Origin: Bordetella genomosp. 7
GTDB lineage: Bacteria; Pseudomonadota; Gammaproteobacteria; Burkholderiales; Burkholderiaceae_B
Length of the DNA: 64,000 bases
Direction: 5' to 3'
Assembly: GCF_002261265.1 (NCBI RefSeq)
Contig: NZ_NEVK01000001.1
Coordinates: 310,001 to 374,000 of the forward strand
Under the pieces are notes generated by a model. That model was not told the origin of the DNA. It ran no database searches and was given only the letters and a program-made list of their open reading frames with translations. Both the position numbers and the translations under genes were made by a program. This document shows positions 60,255 through 64,000 of the stretch, piece by piece (the first letter of the stretch is position 1; each line of letters starts with the position of its first letter).

Positions 60255-61667
60255 CTACGCCGCGGCCACCGCGTCCAGGCGCTGCAGCACAGTGTCTTTG
60301 CCGATCAGCGCCAGCACGGCATCCACTGCTGGTGTCTGCGTCTGACCGACCACGGCCACGCGCAACGGAATCGCCAGTTGCGGCATTTTCAGGCCGCGCT
60401 CGGCCAGCACCGTCTTGATCAGCGCCGAAATCGCATCCTTCGTCCAGTCGGCGCCACGCGCGCGTTGTGCAAAATCGGCCAGCGCCTCGCGCGCCGGCGG
60501 CGTCAGGTGCTGCTCGGCGAGTTCGGCAGGGGCAGGCTGGTACGGCTTGCAGAACAGCAGGGCGGCCTCGGCCAGCTGCTCGAGCGTTTCGGCGCGGTCT
60601 TTCAACAGAGCCACGGCTGCGGCCAGGTCCACCGCCGCCGGGTTGCCGCCGCGCCGCTGGATGCGCGGCGCCACACGCGCCGCCAGTTCGGCGTCATCCA
60701 TCTGCTTGATGTAGTGCGCATTGACCCAGTTCAGTTTTTTCGGGTCCCACTGCGAGGCCGATTTCGACAGATTGCGGGTATCGAACCATTGCACGAGCTG
60801 CTCGCGCGTAAACAGTTCGTCATTGCCGTGGCTCCAGCCCAGTCGCGCCAGGTAGTTCACCATGGCTTCGGGCAGATAGCCCTGCGCGTCGTATTCCATG
60901 ACATTGACCGCGCCATGGCGCTTGGAAAGCTTCTCGCCATCCGGGCCCAGGATCATGGGCACGTGGCCGTATTCCGGCAGTTCGGCGCCCAGCGCGCGCA
61001 GGATGTTGATCTGGCGCGGCGTGTTGTTGACGTGGTCGTCGCCTCGCAGCACATGCGTGATGCCCATGTCCCAGTCATCGACCACAACGCAGAAGTTGTA
61101 GGTGGGCGTGCCGTCGGGCCGCGCGATGATCAGGTCGTCGAGCTCGGCGTTATCGAAGCTGATCGGGCCCTTGACCATGTCGTTCCAGCCCGTGGCGCCG
61201 TCTTGCGGGCTCTTGAACCGCACCACCGGCTGGCGGCCGGCCGGCACGGGCGGCAACGTCTTGCCCGGCTCGGGCCGCCAGGTGCCGTCGTAGCGGGGCT
61301 TGGCGCCCCGGGCGCGCGCCGCTTCCCGCATGGCTTCCACTTCTTCGGGCGAGCTATAGCAGTAATAGGCGGTGCCGTCGCGCAGCATCTGCGCGATGAC
61401 CTCGCGGTAGCGGTCCATGCGCTGCATTTGATAAAACGGCCCTTCGTCGGGCTGCATGCCCAGCCAATCCATGCTGTCCAGAATGGCTTGCACCGCTTCC
61501 GGGGTGGAACGTTCGACGTCGGTATCTTCGATGCGCAGGACGAATACGCCGTTGTGGTGGCGGGCAAACGCCCAGGCGAACAGCGCCGTGCGCGCGCCGC
61601 CCAGGTGCAGAAAGCCTGTGGGCGACGGTGCGAAGCGGGTACGGATGGTGGCAGGGGTAGCAGTCAT
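60255..61667 (-). CDS. gltX: Glutamyl-tRNA synthetase
   Basis: GltX charges tRNA-Glu. The 470-residue class I synthetase has the HIGH-type motif in [16 protein letters not shown] and the KMSKS-type motif KLSKRHG, plus the GluRS block [15 protein letters not shown]. Its product glutamyl-tRNA is the substrate of the C5 heme route, which hemL in this window also serves. It is divergent from the acyl-CoA synthetase/GNAT gene. Confidence 0.96.
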   Translation of the reverse strand: MTATPATIRTRFAPSPTGFLHLGGARTALFAWAFARHHNGVFVLRIEDTDVERSTPEAVQAILDSMDWLGMQPDEGPFYQMQRMDRYREVIAQMLRDGTAYYCYSSPEEVEAMREAARARGAKPRYDGTWRPEPGKTLPPVPAGRQPVVRFKSPQDGATGWNDMVKGPISFDNAELDDLIIARPDGTPTYNFCVVVDDWDMGITHVLRGDDHVNNTPRQINILRALGAELPEYGHVPMILGPDGEKLSKRHGAVNVMEYDAQGYLPEAMVNYLARLGWSHGNDELFTREQLVQWFDTRNLSKSASQWDPKKLNWVNAHYIKQMDDAELAARVAPRIQRRGGNPAAVDLAAAVALLKDRAETLEQLAEAALLFCKPYQPAPAELAEQHLTPPAREALADFAQRARGADWTKDAISALIKTVLAERGLKMPQLAIPLRVAVVGQTQTPAVDAVLALIGKDTVLQRLDAVAAA

Positions 61668-61793
61668 AGAGGCAGCAAAAAGCAGGGTGGCGGGCCGCGT
61701 ACGGGTCGCGGGAAATGCACCGGCGCGGTCATGGCGGCCCGGTGCCCGTCTTGTTACGATGGCCGTATTTTAGATGACGGCCCCGATTCGCCC

Positions 61794-64000
61794 ATGCTGC
61801 GACATGCGCTTGCCCCGTTGTTCGAGCCTCGATCGCTGCTGATCGTCGCCGACCGGCTGTTGCCGTTGGCCGACACATTGCCCGCGGCGCTGCGCGGACG
61901 CACCACTCGCATCGACGCGGCGGTTGGGGTGGCGCCCGAACTCCCGTCGGCCTGCGAAGGCCTGGCCGACGGCCAGCGGCCCGATCTGGCCATTGTGTGC
62001 GTGTCCCCCGCGGTGCTGCCCGAAACGCTGCGTCGCCTGGCGCCGTTGCGCCCGCACGCGGCCATCGTGCTGCCGCATGAACTGCCAGACCCCTACCCGG
62101 GCGGCACCCTGGCCCTTTGCCGCACCTGGGCGCAGGAAACCGGCTGCGCGCTGCTGGGGCCGCGCGCCTTCGGGGCGCAGCGTCCGCACGCCGGGCTGAA
62201 TCTCAGCCAGCATCCCGCCCTGGCCCGCCCGGGCAGGGTGGCGCTGGTGGCGCAGTCGCGTTCCATCACCGCCGCGGTCATGGATTGGGCCGAAGACGTG
62301 CACATCGGGTTTTCCACCGCCGTGTCGTTGGGCGACGAAGCCGTGGTCGGCCTGGCGCAGGTGCTCGACTTCCTGGCCAGCGACCCGCGCACCGACAGCA
62401 TCGTGCTGTACCTTGAAGAACCCGGCGCCACGCGCGAATTCATGAGCGCGCTACGGGCCGCGGCCAGTATCAAGCCCGTCATCGTGCTCAAGGCCGGGCG
62501 CGATGGCCCGCCGGGCAGCGACGCCACGCTCGACGCGGCACTGCGGCGCGCCGGCGCGGTGCGGGTGCGATATTTTGTGCAGCTGTTCTCTGCCGTAAAG
62601 GTGCTGGGCTACAAGCGCCGTCCGCGCGGGCGGCGCGTGGCGCTGCTTTCCAACGGCAGCGGCCCGCCGCAGCTTGCGTTGGATCTTATCGGGCCCGATG
62701 CGGCGGTGCTCAAGGCCGAACTGGCGCCCGCCACCCGGCGCGCGCTGGCCGGCCTGCTGGAACCGGACGCGGCTACCGACAATCCCGTCATCACCTATGT
62801 TCCGCTGACGCCCGAACGTGTTCGCGTGGCACTCGAATGTCTCATCGACGACAGCGGTGTCGACGGCGTGCTGGTGCTGCTGGCTCCCGATGCGCTGGCC
62901 GACATGCCGGCGGTGGCGCGCCAGCTGGCGGAGCTGACGCCCAAGGCCTCCAAGCCTGTGGTCAGCTGTTTCATGGGCGATGCCGGCATGCGACCTCTGC
63001 GCCGCATGCTTGACGATGCCGGCACGCCGGCGTTCCGCACGCCGGAGTCGGCCGCCGACGCCTTCGGCGTGCTGGCCACGCACTATTACAACCAGCAGTT
63101 GCTGCTGCAGACGCTGCCGCCCGAGCCCCCCAGCCGGCTGCCCGACATCGCCCGGGCGCGCACCATCGTCGAACGCGCCCGCGCGCAGGGCCGCGTTGAT
63201 CTGTCGGCCTCCGAATGCCGCAGTCTGCTTGACGCGTTCTACGTTCCCTTGCGTGACGTGCCGCCCGGCGTGCTGCCCGGCGAGCCCGAATCGCGGCCCA
63301 TGGCGATCCGTGTGCGACGCGACCCCCGCTTCGGGCCGGTCATCCAGTTCGGCGCGGGCGGCCCCGACGCCGTGCTGGCCAGCGGCACCGACCGCGGCAT
63401 GGACCTGCCGCCCCTCAACAGTTTCCTGGCCCGCCAGCTGATCGAGCGCAGCCGGGCGTGGCGCCGTGTGTTCGCCCCGAAGCTCACCGGTGCGGCGGCC
63501 GAGGCCGTGCAGCAGGCGCTGGTGCAGGTGTCCGAGCTGATTTCAGAACTGCCCGACGTAGAAACGCTCGACATCGATCCGCTGTACGCAGGCGAAACGC
63601 TGTTGCGCGCGGCAGAGCTGCGCGTCACGCTGTGCGCCCAGCCCGGCTGCGCCACGCCCCAGGCCAGCGGCTATCCGCACATGGCCATACACCCGTATCC
63701 GGCCCGGCTGGTGCGAGCCCGCCAGTTCGACGACGGCACCGAATGGGTGATCCGGCCAATTCGTCCCGAAGACGCCCAGAGCCTGCAGGAATTCATCCGG
63801 GGCCTGTCCGAACAGTCGCGATATATGCGGTTCGTGTCCATGATGCGCGAGCTCACGCCGCGCATGGTGGCGCGCTACACGCAGATCGACTACCACCGCG
63901 AACTGGCGCTGGTGGCCACGACCCAGGTGCCCAATCCGGCCAACCGCGGGCATCCGCGCGAAGTCATCATTGGTTTTGCGCACTACCTGCGCAACGCCGA
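61794..64000 (+). CDS. Acyl-CoA synthetase (NDP-forming)-like / GNAT acetyltransferase fusion (3' truncated by window edge)
   Basis: The open frame runs from ATG 61794 to the window end, at least 735 residues. It has the Pat/AcuA-fusion organisation: CoA-binding domain, CoA-ligase domain (VHIGFSTAVSLGDEAV, LLSNGSGPPQ), ATP-grasp remnant (FGPVIQFGAGG, DLPPLNSFLARQLI, VETLDIDPL) and, from about residue 650, a GNAT domain (VIRPIRPEDAQSLQEFI). Such proteins acetylate lysines of enzymes such as acetyl-CoA synthetase. The CoA-binding glycine motif is degenerate, and the first half of ATP-grasp (the HKSDVGGV region) is missing, so synthetase activity is doubtful. The GNAT end lies outside the window. 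Confidence 0.85.
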   Translation, partial: MLRHALAPLFEPRSLLIVADRLLPLADTLPAALRGRTTRIDAAVGVAPELPSACEGLADGQRPDLAIVCVSPAVLPETLRRLAPLRPHAAIVLPHELPDPYPGGTLALCRTWAQETGCALLGPRAFGAQRPHAGLNLSQHPALARPGRVALVAQSRSITAAVMDWAEDVHIGFSTAVSLGDEAVVGLAQVLDFLASDPRTDSIVLYLEEPGATREFMSALRAAASIKPVIVLKAGRDGPPGSDATLDAALRRAGAVRVRYFVQLFSAVKVLGYKRRPRGRRVALLSNGSGPPQLALDLIGPDAAVLKAELAPATRRALAGLLEPDAATDNPVITYVPLTPERVRVALECLIDDSGVDGVLVLLAPDALADMPAVARQLAELTPKASKPVVSCFMGDAGMRPLRRMLDDAGTPAFRTPESAADAFGVLATHYYNQQLLLQTLPPEPPSRLPDIARARTIVERARAQGRVDLSASECRSLLDAFYVPLRDVPPGVLPGEPESRPMAIRVRRDPRFGPVIQFGAGGPDAVLASGTDRGMDLPPLNSFLARQLIERSRAWRRVFAPKLTGAAAEAVQQALVQVSELISELPDVETLDIDPLYAGETLLRAAELRVTLCAQPGCATPQASGYPHMAIHPYPARLVRARQFDDGTEWVIRPIRPEDAQSLQEFIRGLSEQSRYMRFVSMMRELTPRMVARYTQIDYHRELALVATTQVPNPANRGHPREVIIGFAHYLRNA

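Overview
The window is a GC-rich, densely coded chromosomal segment from a betaproteobacterium of the Burkholderiales. It most resembles the Alcaligenaceae (Bordetella/Achromobacter group). The pointers are a lysine/alanine-rich histone H1-like protein of the Bordetella BpH1 type, the order accB-accC-prmA-DUF3426 protein, argJ beside a DUF815 ATPase and a Nudix hydrolase, a class Ia nrdA-nrdB pair, and a CoA-dependent anthranilate-type gene cluster. The genus is inferred from recall of family patterns, not from a search. No rRNA, tRNA, insertion sequence, integrase or CRISPR array was seen.

Layout. (1) 1-6663: the end of an mdtB-like gene, mdtC and an outer-membrane lipoprotein channel, overlapping genes for an RND drug efflux pump. 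(2) 6882-9952, minus: argJ, a DUF815 ATPase and a Nudix/ThiE-like fusion. (3) 10513-25072: an aromatic catabolic region. A MarR regulator and a formamidase-like hydrolase (minus) face a branched-chain-type ABC importer (plus). These are followed by a thioredoxin-like gene and an eight-gene operon for aerobic CoA-dependent degradation of an aminobenzoate, most likely anthranilate: fused monooxygenase/reductase, SDR, enoyl-CoA hydratase, acyl-CoA dehydrogenase, CoA ligase, thioesterase and RidA. A shared near-palindrome lies in both promoter regions and ties the two halves together as a probable MarR regulon. (4) 25089-29966, minus: a FapA-family protein, hemL, thiE and thiD. (5) 30072-32180, plus: rubredoxin, YqgE, RuvX and an acyltransferase. 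(6) 32481-41073, minus: a long co-directional run of mpl, a YqiA-like esterase, an RNB ribonuclease, a TonB-like protein, aroE, mtgA, lptG and apaH. (7) 41144-48029, plus: a TlpA-like thioredoxin, aroQ, accB, accC, prmA, a zinc-ribbon/DUF3426 protein, a PfkB kinase and a glycine-zipper lipoprotein. (8) 48116-57743, minus: YggT, histone H1-like protein, nrdB, nrdA and a fused indolepyruvate ferredoxin oxidoreductase. An Lrp regulator is divergent from the oxidoreductase. (9) 58477-64000: a lipoprotein, an MFS exporter, gltX (minus) and the start of an acyl-CoA synthetase/GNAT fusion that runs off the window.

The most unusual non-coding content is a dispersed family of hairpin repeats built on GGTGTCWGACACC. 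It occurs at five intergenic loci, three of them as tandem arrays with periods of 69, 70 and 138 bp. Each locus lies 3' of at least one gene. Other regulatory DNA includes a likely pair of NrdR boxes upstream of nrdA and a terminator after the histone-like gene.
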